A stretch of 45,873 nucleotides of DNA from Xenorhabdus kozodoii (GTDB taxonomy: Bacteria; Pseudomonadota; Gammaproteobacteria; Enterobacterales; Enterobacteriaceae). The stretch's first letter is position 1. The number at the start of each line of letters is the position of its first letter. The stretch lies in contig NZ_NJCX01000008.1 of assembly GCF_002632875.1 (NCBI RefSeq), positions 54,967 to 100,839 of the forward strand. Direction: 5' to 3'. Below the pieces are notes generated by a model. The model was given only the letters and a program-made list of their open reading frames with translations, did no database searches and had not been told where the DNA came from. This document shows positions 7,574 to 16,951 of this stretch, piece after piece. The position numbers were made by a program, and so were the translations under genes.

Positions 7574-9034
7574 TTATTTTTTCACTGGAATAGCTTTTAG
7601 AATTGCAGTGAGGAGTTGCCAATATTGACCGACACTCTTAATGTGAACTTTCTCATCAGGGGAGTGAGCGCCTCGAATGGTTGGGCCGATAGAAACCATG
7701 TCCATATCAGGATACGGTTTTTTAAATAGGCCACACTCTAAACCGGCATGGATCACCATGATATTTGGCGTCTTGTCGAAGAGTTGATGATAAGTTTCAC
7801 GGACTAAATGCATGATGGGAGAATTGGCATCCGGTTGCCAGCCCGGATAGCTACCACTTGCCACCGTTTCTGCCCCAGCAAGTTTTGCCAGGGAATGCAG
7901 CATCCCAGCAACATAATCTTTGCCACTTTCGATCAGTGAACGGATCAAGCAAACAATTTCCGCTTTTTCTTCATTCATTGTCACAACGCCTACGTTCAGC
8001 GAGGTTTCTACAACCCCTTTGGCAACATCGCTCATACGAATAACGCCATTAGGCATGCTATTGAGCATGGCGATGAAGCGCGTCTGGCAATCCGTTGTTA
8101 ACGCTTGTGATGAGGTATCGGTTTCATCCAACAAAAGAGTGAGGTTATTTTCAACGACGGCGTATTCGTTTTTTAATGTTTCCAGATAGCCCTCGGTCAA
8201 TTGATACAGTTTTTCAACTTTATCGGCAGGCACCGCAATCACGGTAGAGCCTTCACGGGGAATGGCATTGCGCAGAGTTCCACCTTGCAAATGAATTAAT
8301 TTCAGTTCCAATTCATTTGCATATGCAGCCAGGAAACGCGCCAGTAATTTGTTGGCGTTCCCCAATCCCAGATGAATATCGCCCCCTGAGTGACCCCCTT
8401 TTAATCCCTTAAGAGTCAGTTGCAGCGTTTTATAGTTAGCGGGCAGAGCTTCACGGGACAGTTGCAAGAGGGTGGAAAAATCAATGCCACCCGCACATCC
8501 CATATAAATTTCGCCTTCTTCTTCTGAATCGGTATTGATCAGAATATCGGCTTGTAGCCAGTTGGGTTTCAGGCCGAATGCGCCATCCATTCCGGCTTCT
8601 TCAGTCATGGTCAGTAAAACTTCCAGTGGGCCGTGCTTAACGGTTTCGTCCGCTAATACCGCCAGAGCGGAAGCCATGCCAATCCCGTTATCAGCGCCCA
8701 ACGTTGTACCCTCAGCCGTAATCCAATCGCCGTCGATATAGGGGCGGATAGGATCTTTGGTGAAGTCGTGTTGGGTATCGTTATTTTTTTGTGGAACCAT
8801 ATCAAGGTGTGCTTGAAGGACAACGGCTTGGCGATTTTCCATGCCTTTTGAGGCTGGCTTTCTGATCAAAATGTTGCCCACTTCATCCCGTTCTGCATGG
8901 AACTCTTTGCTTTTTGCCCACTCAATGATATGGGATACGAGCGCTTCTTCATGATAGGAAGGATGGGGGATGGAACAGATTTGGGCAAAAATATCCCACA
9001 AGGGTTGCGGGGAGAGTGTTGATAATTCGGACAC
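7574..9034 (-). CDS. pepD: Aminoacyl-histidine dipeptidase (peptidase D)
   Basis: M20-family cytosolic metallopeptidase that hydrolyses dipeptides such as Xaa-His (carnosine). The product is 486 residues against 485 in E. coli. Metal and catalytic residues are visible: His76 and Asp78 in AHLDMVP, Asp115 in LGADNGIG, Glu145-Glu146 in MTEEAG, and a C-terminal HAGLECG and RGAHSPDE region. It is divergent from gpt with a 238-bp spacer, the same order as in E. coli. Upstream GGAGATCC provides a ribosome binding site. No anomalies. Confidence 0.97.
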   Translation of the reverse strand: MSELSTLSPQPLWDIFAQICSIPHPSYHEEALVSHIIEWAKSKEFHAERDEVGNILIRKPASKGMENRQAVVLQAHLDMVPQKNNDTQHDFTKDPIRPYIDGDWITAEGTTLGADNGIGMASALAVLADETVKHGPLEVLLTMTEEAGMDGAFGLKPNWLQADILINTDSEEEGEIYMGCAGGIDFSTLLQLSREALPANYKTLQLTLKGLKGGHSGGDIHLGLGNANKLLARFLAAYANELELKLIHLQGGTLRNAIPREGSTVIAVPADKVEKLYQLTEGYLETLKNEYAVVENNLTLLLDETDTSSQALTTDCQTRFIAMLNSMPNGVIRMSDVAKGVVETSLNVGVVTMNEEKAEIVCLIRSLIESGKDYVAGMLHSLAKLAGAETVASGSYPGWQPDANSPIMHLVRETYHQLFDKTPNIMVIHAGLECGLFKKPYPDMDMVSIGPTIRGAHSPDEKVHIKSVGQYWQLLTAILKAIPVKK

Positions 9035-9198
9035 GGCGGATCTCCTGTAACGGTATCTTGATGAGAAGAAAGGGTAGTTAGGGCGTTTTTGTTATCTGAT
9101 ATCCCTGCTATGCTGGAGAATATCATTTTATTGCCAGCCGTGGGCAGTGAGAATGGGGGCTTACCTTGTTTTTACTGGTTTTTGTCGGTTCAAGTCAC

Positions 9199-9204
9199 TA
9201 TAAT
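9199..9204 (+). promoter_or_regulatory. Probable gpt promoter -10
   Basis: TATAAT followed by a CTCGCGC discriminator lies 69 bp before gpt. No good -35 sits at 17 bp; the GC discriminator suggests growth-rate or ppGpp control, which would suit a purine salvage gene. Confidence 0.45.
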
Positions 9205-9272
9205 CTCGCGCAACCTTTTTTCCGCAAAAAACGCTTTTCTGAAATATTCTTTAGTTTCCAGGATCTAATTTT

Positions 9273-9734
9273 ATGAGTGAAAAATATGTTGTAACGTGGG
9301 ATATGTTGCAAATACATGCCCGTCAATTGGCGCAACGTTTACTCCCTGTAGAACAGTGGAAAGGCATTATTGCCGTTAGCCGTGGTGGTCTTGTTCCGGG
9401 AGCGTTACTGGCTCGTGAATTGGGCATTCGCCATGTCGATACTGTCTGCATTTCCAGCTATGATCATGATAATCAGCGCGAGTTGAACATATTGAAAAAA
9501 GCGGAAGGTGACGGTGAAGGGTTCATTGTTGTTGATGATCTGGTTGATACCGGAGGCACGGCTCAGGCAATCCGTGAAATGTATCCGAAAGCCCACTTTG
9601 TGACGATTTTTGCCAAACCCGCCGGCCGCCCCCTTGTAGATGATTATGTTATTGATATTCCCCAAAATACATGGATTGAGCAGCCTTGGGATATGGGTGT
9701 CATGTTTGTTCCACCTGTTTGCGATAAACGGTAA
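9273..9734 (+). CDS. gpt: Xanthine-guanine phosphoribosyltransferase
   Basis: Purine salvage enzyme that joins xanthine or guanine (less well hypoxanthine) to PRPP, giving XMP or GMP at the inner membrane face. The protein has 153 residues (E. coli 152). The PRPP-binding loop [14 protein letters not shown] is near residues 85-98, the N-terminal [18 protein letters not shown] region is intact, and the C-terminal WIEQPWD loop contacts the base. The start ATG9273 follows CAGGATC. frsA begins 15 bp after the stop, so the two are likely co-transcribed, the order seen in E. coli. Confidence 0.97.
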   Translation: MSEKYVVTWDMLQIHARQLAQRLLPVEQWKGIIAVSRGGLVPGALLARELGIRHVDTVCISSYDHDNQRELNILKKAEGDGEGFIVVDDLVDTGGTAQAIREMYPKAHFVTIFAKPAGRPLVDDYVIDIPQNTWIEQPWDMGVMFVPPVCDKR

Positions 9735-9749
9735 AATTTTTCTTTTGTT

Positions 9750-11000
9750 ATGACGAAAAAAAACCTTTCAGAATCGTTGTTTAAGCCTCGGGTTAAACAT
9801 CGTGAAACCTCGACACTGGTGAAATATATTCGCCCACAATCTATCACTGCCAGTGATAGTATGCTTGGTGGGGAGCGCCGCGAGCGTTGGTATCGCATGA
9901 TCCATTGGCTCGCTTGGATCTGGAGGGGAGTCAATCCGCTTGAAATTCAGGATGTCCTCAGTCGGATTGCCGTCACAGATGCCGAACGCAGTAGCGAACA
10001 TTTGTTGGATACTGTGGTCGGCTATCGCAAAGGAAACTGGGCATTTGAGTGGTCCCAACAGGCAATGCACTGGCAGCAGCAAGCATTGCATACTGAGGAT
10101 ACAGAAAAAGCCGGTGCATATTGGTTAAAGGCGGCAACACTATACAGCATCGCGGCTTATCCTCATTTACGCGGTGATGAACTGGCAGATCAGGCCATTG
10201 CGCTGGCGAATAAAGCCTATGAAAATGCAGCGCGTTTTTCTGATGAGTATGAATTAAGAAAACTGGAGTTTCAGTTGGACGGGGGCAAAAGCGTAACCGG
10301 GTTATTGCACCTACCTACCCATGTACAGGGACCTTGTCCGACGATATTAGTTTGCGCCAGCCTTGATAATGTCCAAAGTGATTGCTGGCGGTTATTCCGT
10401 GAATACTTCTTACCTCTTGGTTTTGCCATGTTGACGGTGGATATGCCTTCTGTTGGTTATTCCGCCAAATTTACTTTAACGCAGGATACATGCGCACTTC
10501 ATCAACAAGTTTTACAACAGCTAAATCGCGTGCCGTGGATTGATCATACCCGTGTTGGAGTATTTGGTTTTCGTTTTGGTGCAAATATCGCGGTTCGGCT
10601 TGCTTATCTGGAACCCAAACTGATTAAGGGAGTATCGGTACTCGGCCCAATAGTTCATGAATTACTGCATGATGAAAAATTACAGCAGAAAATTCCGTCA
10701 ATGTATATTGACGTATTGGCCAGTCGCTTGGGTATCTATCACGTTGATGAAAAGAGATTGCGTTCAGAGCTGAATTGTTACTCATTAAAAAAACAAGGGC
10801 TATTGGGGCGTCGTTGCGCTGTGCCTATGTTTTCGGTGTATTGGGAAGATGATATTTTCAGCCCAAGGAAAGACTCGAAACTGATTGCCATGTCGTCCAT
10901 GGACGGTTCATTGCGGGCTATTCCTGCTACCGCGGTTTATAGTGGTTTCAATAAGGCATTACACGAAATAAGTGTATGGTTGAAAGATAAAGTTTTATAA
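9750..11000 (+). CDS. frsA: FrsA, alpha/beta-hydrolase-fold partner of EIIA-Glc
   Basis: Product of 416 residues (E. coli FrsA/YafA 414). FrsA binds dephosphorylated EIIA-Glc and shifts carbon flow between respiration and fermentation; an ester hydrolase activity has been claimed for relatives. The N-terminal ~130 residues are helical and the rest is an alpha/beta-hydrolase fold (ILVCASLDN, LTVDMPSVGYS). The nucleophile-elbow position reads GFRFG instead of GxSxG, so the usual serine is absent, as in E. coli FrsA. It lies between gpt and crl. The start ATG at 9750 has only a weak ribosome binding site, which suggests coupling to gpt. Confidence 0.94.
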   Translation: MTKKNLSESLFKPRVKHRETSTLVKYIRPQSITASDSMLGGERRERWYRMIHWLAWIWRGVNPLEIQDVLSRIAVTDAERSSEHLLDTVVGYRKGNWAFEWSQQAMHWQQQALHTEDTEKAGAYWLKAATLYSIAAYPHLRGDELADQAIALANKAYENAARFSDEYELRKLEFQLDGGKSVTGLLHLPTHVQGPCPTILVCASLDNVQSDCWRLFREYFLPLGFAMLTVDMPSVGYSAKFTLTQDTCALHQQVLQQLNRVPWIDHTRVGVFGFRFGANIAVRLAYLEPKLIKGVSVLGPIVHELLHDEKLQQKIPSMYIDVLASRLGIYHVDEKRLRSELNCYSLKKQGLLGRRCAVPMFSVYWEDDIFSPRKDSKLIAMSSMDGSLRAIPATAVYSGFNKALHEISVWLKDKVL

Positions 11001-11040
11001 AACAAAATTTATTACTTGATATTTTTTAATCGTTTGATAC

Positions 11041-11069
11041 AAAGGTGTCCTGTATATAAGGAGACCTTT
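11041..11069 (+). promoter_or_regulatory. Hairpin that sequesters the crl Shine-Dalgarno
   Basis: AAAGGTGTCCT (11041-11051) pairs with AGGAGACCTTT (11059-11069) in 10 of 11 positions around a GTATATA loop. The Shine-Dalgarno AAGGAGA (11058-11064) lies in the 3' arm, and the crl ATG starts two bases later. Control of translation by melting of the stem is inference. Confidence 0.55.
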
Positions 11070-11071
11070 GT

Positions 11072-11473
11072 ATGACTTTACCTGCAAGTTATTCTAAAAA
11101 TAGGTTGTTGAAGAGTTTTTCTGCATTAGGGCCGTATGTACGTGAATTAAAGTGCCAAAATGGTTATTTTTTCTTTGACTGTTTAGCCGTTTGTGTCAGT
11201 GCAAAAGTGGCACCAGAAAAACGTGAATTTTGGGGATGGTGGTTAGAGTTGGAAGAGCAGGAGCAAGGCTTTGTTTATCATTATCAGATAGGCTTATTTG
11301 ACAAACATGGCGAGTGGCGTGCCATGGGGATCAAAAAAAAGGCCGATCTTGAGCACCTTGAATCAACCTTACAGGCATTCCACAAACGTTTGGTTGGCGC
11401 TTTTGAGGCACTGAAACTGACCTTGATCCCATCAGAGAATACTGTCCCCCTTCAAACGCAAGTGATGGCATGA
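11072..11473 (+). CDS. crl: Sigma-S-binding transcription factor Crl
   Basis: Crl helps sigma-S (RpoS) assemble with core RNA polymerase and so boosts stationary-phase genes such as curli. Length is 133 residues, equal to E. coli. Recognisable are the N-terminal LLKSFSALGPYVRE, the FFFDCLAVCVSAKVAPEKREFWGWWLEL core and the C-terminal LKLTLIPSE. The ribosome binding site AAGGAGA is paired within a hairpin just upstream, which could make translation sensitive to temperature or a trans factor. The neighbours frsA and proB flank it; the E. coli porin gene phoE between crl and proB is absent. Confidence 0.95.
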   Translation: MTLPASYSKNRLLKSFSALGPYVRELKCQNGYFFFDCLAVCVSAKVAPEKREFWGWWLELEEQEQGFVYHYQIGLFDKHGEWRAMGIKKKADLEHLESTLQAFHKRLVGAFEALKLTLIPSENTVPLQTQVMA

Positions 11474-11504
11474 TCCTGTTTTTAACCTGCTTTTGTTAAA
11501 TTTT

Positions 11505-11528
11505 GCGTTATGTCAGTTGGCATAACGC
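11505..11528. repeat. Hairpin between crl and proB
   Basis: GCGTTATG (11505-11512) and CATAACGC (11521-11528) form a perfect 8-bp stem with an 8-base loop. There is no T-run, so it is a weak terminator or a leader structure for proB. Confidence 0.4.
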
Positions 11529-11586
11529 CTCTCTCCTGTTAAAACTGAACACCATTTTTTTTCAAATTAATTGTAATGGCAGAAAT

Positions 11587-12693
11587 ATGATGAATGGCAG
11601 CCAAACATTGGTTGTGAAACTGGGGACGAGTGTATTGACTGGTGGCTCTCGTCGTTTGAATCGTGCCCACATCGTGGAACTGGTTCGTCAATGTGCTCAA
11701 CAGCATGAAAAAGGCCACCGCATTATTATTGTCACTTCTGGTGCAATTGCCGCTGGTCGTGAGCATTTAGGCTATCCTGATCTTCCGGCGACGATTGCAT
11801 CAAAACAATTGCTGGCCGCCGTTGGGCAAAGCCGTCTGATCCAATTGTGGGAGCAGCTTTTCTCTATTTATGGCATTCATGTTGGGCAAATGCTCCTGAC
11901 TCGTGCAGATTTGGAAGATCGTGAACGCTTCCTGAATGCCAGAGATACGCTTCAGGCTTTGCTTGATAATCACATTGTTCCCATCATTAATGAAAATGAT
12001 GCCGTTGCAACCGCCGAGATTAAAGTGGGCGACAATGATAATCTCTCTGCGCTGGCGGCTATTTTGGGCAGCGCAGATAAATTGTTGCTTCTGACCGACA
12101 TCGAAGGGCTTTATACCGCCGATCCGCGCAGTAACCCAGACGCAAAATTGATCCCTGAAGTGCATGATATCAGTGATGAGCTGAAAATGATGGCCGGGGA
12201 CAGTATTTCGGGATTGGGGACAGGCGGAATGGCAACCAAACTTCAGGCGGCAGGTGTGGCTGGGCGTGCTGGCATTGATGTCATTGTTGCCGCGGGTAAT
12301 AGGCCGGATGTTATTGCCGATGTCATGGCAGGAAAATCGGTTGGGACACGTTTTCATGGTCTGGCCAGTCCAATGGAAAACCGCAAGCGTTGGATCTTTG
12401 GGGCACCTCCGGCGGGGGAAATCATTGTCGATCAGGGGGCAGAAGCGGCCATTGTAGGGAAAGGCAGTTCGTTGTTACCAAAGGGGATCAAAAACGTTAA
12501 AGGTGATTTTTCCCGTGGTGAAGTCATTTGTATTCGTAGCTTATCGGGCAAAGATTTGGCTCATGGCGTGTGCCGTTATAACAGTGATGCTTTACGTCTG
12601 ATCGCAGGCCATCATTCACAGCAAATTAGCCAGATATTGGGCTATGAATATGGCGCTGTTGCGGTCCACCGTGACGATTTGATCGTAATTTAA
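11587..12693 (+). CDS. proB: Glutamate 5-kinase
   Basis: First step of proline synthesis: ATP-dependent phosphorylation of glutamate. The amino-acid-kinase domain comes first ([60 protein letters not shown]), followed by a PUA domain from about residue 275. From ATG11587 the protein is 368 residues, against 367 in E. coli; ATG11590 is equally possible, and the frame extends upstream to 11503 without family similarity. proA follows after 28 bp, so the two form the proBA operon. The family is feedback-inhibited by proline; no unusual residues were noticed. Confidence 0.96.
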   Translation: MMNGSQTLVVKLGTSVLTGGSRRLNRAHIVELVRQCAQQHEKGHRIIIVTSGAIAAGREHLGYPDLPATIASKQLLAAVGQSRLIQLWEQLFSIYGIHVGQMLLTRADLEDRERFLNARDTLQALLDNHIVPIINENDAVATAEIKVGDNDNLSALAAILGSADKLLLLTDIEGLYTADPRSNPDAKLIPEVHDISDELKMMAGDSISGLGTGGMATKLQAAGVAGRAGIDVIVAAGNRPDVIADVMAGKSVGTRFHGLASPMENRKRWIFGAPPAGEIIVDQGAEAAIVGKGSSLLPKGIKNVKGDFSRGEVICIRSLSGKDLAHGVCRYNSDALRLIAGHHSQQISQILGYEYGAVAVHRDDLIVI

Positions 12694-12721
12694 TGAATTG
12701 ATCGTGAGTTAAGGATTTACC

Positions 12722-13975
12722 ATGCTAGAGCAGATGGGAAAAGCCGCCAAAGCGGCATCGTGGCAGTTGGCGCAGTTAAGCACTAACCAGAAAAACCAGG
12801 CATTGAATCACATTGCTGATTTGCTAGAGGCAGAAATGGCCGTGATCCTGGATGCCAACCAGCAAGACATGCAGCAAGCCCGCGAACAGGGGATGAATGA
12901 AGCGCTACTCGATCGGTTATTGCTGACACCAGCACGGTTGAACGCGATTGCCAATGATGTCCGCCAGGTCTGCCGCTTGGCTGATCCTGTGGGGCAAGTC
13001 ATCGATGGGCAATTATTGGATAACGGATTACGATTAAGCCGTCGCCGGGTTCCTTTAGGCGTGATTGGCGTGATTTATGAAGCTCGCCCCAATGTGACGA
13101 TTGATGTGGCCTCGTTATGCCTGAAAACCGGCAATGCGGTGATACTGCGTGGTGGCAAAGAGACTCACCATACAAACCAAGCGATGGTTAACGTTATCCA
13201 GCAGGCATTGGAACAAACTGGTTTGCCGGCTGCGGCGGTTCAGGCTATCAATAAACCTGATCGTGAGCTGGTGGCTGAGTTGCTGAAAATGGATCGTTAT
13301 GTCGATATGTTGATCCCTAGGGGCGGGGCGGGGTTACATAAATTGTGCCGGGAACAATCGACGATTCCCGTGATTACTGGCGGTATCGGTGTTTGCCATA
13401 CCTTTGTGGATGAAACCGTTAATGTTGAAAAAGCGCTGGAAATCATTATTAATGCGAAAGTCCAGCGTCCAAGCGCCTGTAATTCACTGGAAACATTATT
13501 AGTACATGAAAAAATAGCCGCCGATTTTCTGCCCGTTTTGAGTCGCAAAATGAAAGAGCAAGGGGTGACATTGCACGCCAGCCGGGCAGCCATGGCATGG
13601 CTGAAAGATGGCCCTGCAACGGTACTCGAAGTGACAGAAGAAGATTACTGCGATGAATGGTTATCTTTGGATATGAATGTGGAGATTGTCAGTGATATCG
13701 ATCGGGCGATTGAGCACATTCGTACTTATGGCACAGCCCATTCCGATGCGATCCTGACAGCGTCTTTGCAGCAAGCTGATGACTTTGTGCGCCTTGTGGA
13801 TTCGGCCGCGGTATATGTGAATGCCAGCACGCGTTTTACGGATGGCGGACAATTTGGCTTGGGAGCTGAAGTGGCTGTCAGTACCCAGAAATTGCACTCC
13901 AGAGGCCCAATGGGGCTTGATGCACTGACAACGTATAAGTGGATTGGTTATGGTGATTATTTGCCGCGCAGTTGA
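12722..13975 (+). CDS. proA: Gamma-glutamyl phosphate reductase
   Basis: Second enzyme of proline synthesis: NADPH-dependent reduction of gamma-glutamyl phosphate to glutamate semialdehyde, in complex with ProB. Length is 417 residues, identical to E. coli. It has an aldehyde-dehydrogenase fold with the catalytic Cys253 in [13 protein letters not shown], the cofactor-binding [25 protein letters not shown] stretch around 120-145, and the C-terminal [30 protein letters not shown]12722 follows AAGGATTT. A strong hairpin terminator ends the operon. The threonine tRNA gene that follows proA in E. coli is absent. Confidence 0.97.
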   Translation: MLEQMGKAAKAASWQLAQLSTNQKNQALNHIADLLEAEMAVILDANQQDMQQAREQGMNEALLDRLLLTPARLNAIANDVRQVCRLADPVGQVIDGQLLDNGLRLSRRRVPLGVIGVIYEARPNVTIDVASLCLKTGNAVILRGGKETHHTNQAMVNVIQQALEQTGLPAAAVQAINKPDRELVAELLKMDRYVDMLIPRGGAGLHKLCREQSTIPVITGGIGVCHTFVDETVNVEKALEIIINAKVQRPSACNSLETLLVHEKIAADFLPVLSRKMKEQGVTLHASRAAMAWLKDGPATVLEVTEEDYCDEWLSLDMNVEIVSDIDRAIEHIRTYGTAHSDAILTASLQQADDFVRLVDSAAVYVNASTRFTDGGQFGLGAEVAVSTQKLHSRGPMGLDALTTYKWIGYGDYLPRS

Positions 13976-14015
13976 CTATATACGACTTAATTAGCGTTTT
14001 GTTGAACTATGTCAG

Positions 14016-14044
14016 GTCACACTTAAGATTAAGTGTGACTTTTT
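14016..14044 (+). terminator. proBA terminator
   Basis: GTCACACTT (14016-14024) pairs with AAGTGTGAC (14031-14039) and is followed by TTTTT. Confidence 0.85.
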
Positions 14045-14063
14045 GATCCATCAAAAATACCTT

Positions 14064-14096
14064 TTTACACGAGTGTAAATATTTAGTTACTATACT
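14064..14096 (+). promoter_or_regulatory. aroL control region with candidate TyrR box
   Basis: TGTAAA-N6-GTTACT at 14074-14091 matches 10 of 12 bases of the TyrR consensus TGTAAA-N6-TTTACA. A further TTTACA half-site lies at 14064-14069 and a TATACT -10-like hexamer at 14091-14096. E. coli aroL is repressed by TyrR, so the same is inferred here. Confidence 0.5.
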
Positions 14097-14140
14097 TTAT
14101 ATTTCAGACTTAAACTTATATCCTTCAGGAAAACAACGAA

Positions 14141-14671
14141 ATGAAACAAACGCTATTCATCGTAGGTGCACGAGGAGCAGGGAAGACGACAATAGGTAAG
14201 TTGCTGTCTGACGCGCTATCGTATAAATTTATTGACACCGATGAAAGTATCCAGGCTATTAGCAAAATGACGATAGCTGATCTTGTTGAACAATATGGCT
14301 GGGAACATTTCAGACAATTAGAAAGCCAAACGTTGAAAGCGGTTAGCCAGAGTGAACGTGTCATTTCAACCGGTGGGGGAATGGTGTTGTCACTGGAGAA
14401 TCGCCAGTATATGCAACAAAATGGCATTGTGATTTATTTACAGGCATCCGCCGAAGTTTTGGGCAAGCGATTATCCCTCAATCCAGAGAATTCACAGCGC
14501 CCTAGCCTGACAGGGAAATCCATCATAGAAGAAATGGAAGAAGTATTGGTTGAAAGGGAGCCGTTATACCGCGAGTGCGCCAGTTTTATTGTTGATGCCA
14601 ACCTCGCAACAGAAGATATCGTATTTCGCGTTAAATCTTACGTTTTAAACCAGAAAAACAGACCAATTTGA
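14141..14671 (+). CDS. aroL: Shikimate kinase (AroL type)
   Basis: Phosphorylates shikimate with ATP on the way to chorismate. The product has 176 residues (E. coli AroL 174). The P-loop GARGAGKT is at 9-16, the Asp pair of FIDTDESI at 32 and 34, and the shikimate-binding STGGGMVLS near 77-85, followed by the lid RPSLTGKS. Similarity and a TyrR-like box upstream argue for AroL rather than AroK. The yaiA and aroM neighbours of E. coli are not present. A perfect AAGGAGGT follows the stop at 14678-14685 but has no start codon after it. Confidence 0.92.
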   Translation: MKQTLFIVGARGAGKTTIGKLLSDALSYKFIDTDESIQAISKMTIADLVEQYGWEHFRQLESQTLKAVSQSERVISTGGGMVLSLENRQYMQQNGIVIYLQASAEVLGKRLSLNPENSQRPSLTGKSIIEEMEEVLVEREPLYRECASFIVDANLATEDIVFRVKSYVLNQKNRPI

Positions 14672-14793
14672 TATATCAAGGAGGTTTAGGTTTATTTTCT
14701 CACTGGCAGGGAAATTTTATATAACAAATTGCCGGTACAACTTATAGTATCATTCTGTTTACTCACTTTAATTTTATTAATTATATTTGAGAT

Positions 14794-16947
14794 ATGGATA
14801 TGCTCTTAAATTTTATTCGATTACTTGTTCGTGTGCTCTTTAGGGTGACAATCGAAGGTGATACCAAACAATTACAACATCCTAAATGCATTATTACGCC
14901 CAATCATATTTCGTTTCTGGATGGTCTTTTAATAGGATTGTTCCTGCCGATAAAGCCTGTATTTGCTGTCTATTCCAATATTTCGGCTCGCCGTTTTCTC
15001 AGATTTATTAAGCCTTATGCAGATCTTGTGCCTCTCGATCCTACCAACCCAATGGCCGTTAGGACATTGGTTAAAGAAGTGGATAAAGGGCGCCCGATTG
15101 TGATTTTCCCCGAAGGAAGGATCACGGTGACTGGCTCCCTGATGAAAATTTATGATGGTGCCGCGTTTATTGCCGCAAAATCGGGGGCAAAAGTCGTGCC
15201 AATCCGAATTGATGGGGCAGAACAAACGATTTTTGGCCGGTTAAAAGGGATCATGAAATTGCATTGGTTCCCCAAAATCACGCTCAAGATTTTACCTGCC
15301 GTCGATCTGCCCATGCCAGATGCCCCTGATTCAACAACTCGCCGCCGTTTAGCAGGAGAACACCTCCACGCCATCATGATGGAAGTGAGAATGCAAACAC
15401 GTCCAAAGGAGACATTGTTCAGCGCTTACCTTACTGCGCAAAAACGCTTTGGCCGTTTCAAGCCTTGCATTGAAGATGTGAACTTTAAAGAAGATAGCTA
15501 TCACTCATTACTGAAAAAAATATTAGGTATGAGTCGGATCTTAGGGCGTTTTACACAAGAAGGTGAACGAATTGGTTTGCTATTGCCAAATGCGACGGTG
15601 ATGGCGGCGGCCATCTATGGCGCTTCGTTAAAAGGGCGCGTGCCGGCGCTTTTGAACTATACAGCAGGAAGCAGCGGCATTAAGAATGCTATGCAAGCAG
15701 CAACCATCAAAACGATCGTAACATCCCGCCAATTCCTGGAAAAAGGGCAATTGACTCATTTGCCAGAACAGGTAACTGAAGCCAATTGGGTCTATCTCGA
15801 AGATTTAAAAGAGGCGATTACGCGGGAAGATAAGTTTTGGATATTGTGGCATGTGATTTTCCCTGCCAAAGCCATTTTGGCTTCGCAACAACCGGATGAT
15901 GATGCATTAATTCTGTTTACATCAGGCTCAGAAGGTGCACCAAAAGGTGTTGTTCACAGCCATACCAGCCTATTGGCAAACGTTGAGCAAATAAAAACGG
16001 TGGCTGATTTTACCCCGTTGGATCGCTTTATGTCTTGCTTACCGCTGTTTCATGCCTTTGGCCTGACAGTGGGGTTATTGACGCCGTTAATGACAGGCAG
16101 TCGCGTATTCCTTTATCCAAATCCACTACATTATCGTGTCGTGCCTGAACTGGTTTATGACAATAATTGTACCGTTTTGTTCGGAACTTCAACTTTCTTG
16201 GGCAATTATGCACGTTTTGCCCATCCTTATGATTTTTCCCGCCTGCGCTATGTGGTATCTGGGGCAGAAAAACTATCGGAAAACACCCAACGTGTCTGGC
16301 AGGATAAATTTGGTATCCGTATTCTGGAAGGTTATGGGGTCACGGAGTGTGCGCCGGTAGTGGCAATCAATGTACCGATGTCAGCAAAAACAGGAACCGT
16401 TGGCCGGATCTTACCGGGCATAGAAGCCCGTTTGTTGCCGGTGCCAGGCATTGAAGAAGGGGGACGCTTACAGCTACGTGGGCCAAATATCATGAAAGGC
16501 TATCTGCGGGTTGAAGCGCCAGATTGTTTGGAACCCCCATCTGCCGAAAACTCAGAAGGGAATAATCAAGCCGGCTGGTACGATACCGGAGATATTGTCT
16601 CTATTTGTGAAGAAGGATTCTGTACGATCAAAGGACGGGTAAAACGGTTTGCCAAACTTGCGGGGGAGATGGTTTCCCTTGAAGCGGTAGAACAAATAGC
16701 CTCCTCTATTTCTACGGATGCACTGCATGCGGCTACCGCCAGAAGTGACCAAAGCAAAGGCGAAGCGCTGGTATTGTTCACAACAGATGTGAATCTAAAT
16801 CGAAATGCCATGTTGGGCGTGGCTCGTGAATGGGGCATGCCTGAGTTGTCGGTTCCACGAGACATTCGTTATATGAAGCAACTGCCTTTGCTTGGTAGCG
16901 GCAAACCGGATTTTGTCACACTCAGAAGAATGGCTGAACAGGAGTAA
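14794..16947 (+). CDS. aas: Bifunctional 2-acylglycerophosphoethanolamine acyltransferase / acyl-ACP synthetase
   Basis: Inner-membrane enzyme that re-acylates lysophosphatidylethanolamine. The N-terminal acyltransferase has the HX4D motif in NHISFLD (His38, Asp43) and FPEGR at 105-109. The C-terminal half is an AMP-binding acyl-ACP synthetase with [17 protein letters not shown] near 372-388, GYGVTE, and YDTGD. Length is 717 residues from ATG14794 (E. coli 719). ATG14800 starts a protein that aligns with the E. coli N-terminus and may be the real start; neither has a clear ribosome binding site. lplT starts 4 bp after the stop, forming the usual phospholipid-repair operon. Confidence 0.96.
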   Translation: MDMLLNFIRLLVRVLFRVTIEGDTKQLQHPKCIITPNHISFLDGLLIGLFLPIKPVFAVYSNISARRFLRFIKPYADLVPLDPTNPMAVRTLVKEVDKGRPIVIFPEGRITVTGSLMKIYDGAAFIAAKSGAKVVPIRIDGAEQTIFGRLKGIMKLHWFPKITLKILPAVDLPMPDAPDSTTRRRLAGEHLHAIMMEVRMQTRPKETLFSAYLTAQKRFGRFKPCIEDVNFKEDSYHSLLKKILGMSRILGRFTQEGERIGLLLPNATVMAAAIYGASLKGRVPALLNYTAGSSGIKNAMQAATIKTIVTSRQFLEKGQLTHLPEQVTEANWVYLEDLKEAITREDKFWILWHVIFPAKAILASQQPDDDALILFTSGSEGAPKGVVHSHTSLLANVEQIKTVADFTPLDRFMSCLPLFHAFGLTVGLLTPLMTGSRVFLYPNPLHYRVVPELVYDNNCTVLFGTSTFLGNYARFAHPYDFSRLRYVVSGAEKLSENTQRVWQDKFGIRILEGYGVTECAPVVAINVPMSAKTGTVGRILPGIEARLLPVPGIEEGGRLQLRGPNIMKGYLRVEAPDCLEPPSAENSEGNNQAGWYDTGDIVSICEEGFCTIKGRVKRFAKLAGEMVSLEAVEQIASSISTDALHAATARSDQSKGEALVLFTTDVNLNRNAMLGVAREWGMPELSVPRDIRYMKQLPLLGSGKPDFVTLRRMAEQE

Positions 16948-16951
16948 AGAA

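Noticed and set aside
11503-11586. N-terminal extension of ProB
   Set aside because: Overlaps a hairpin and has no family similarity; ATG11587 fits the known length.
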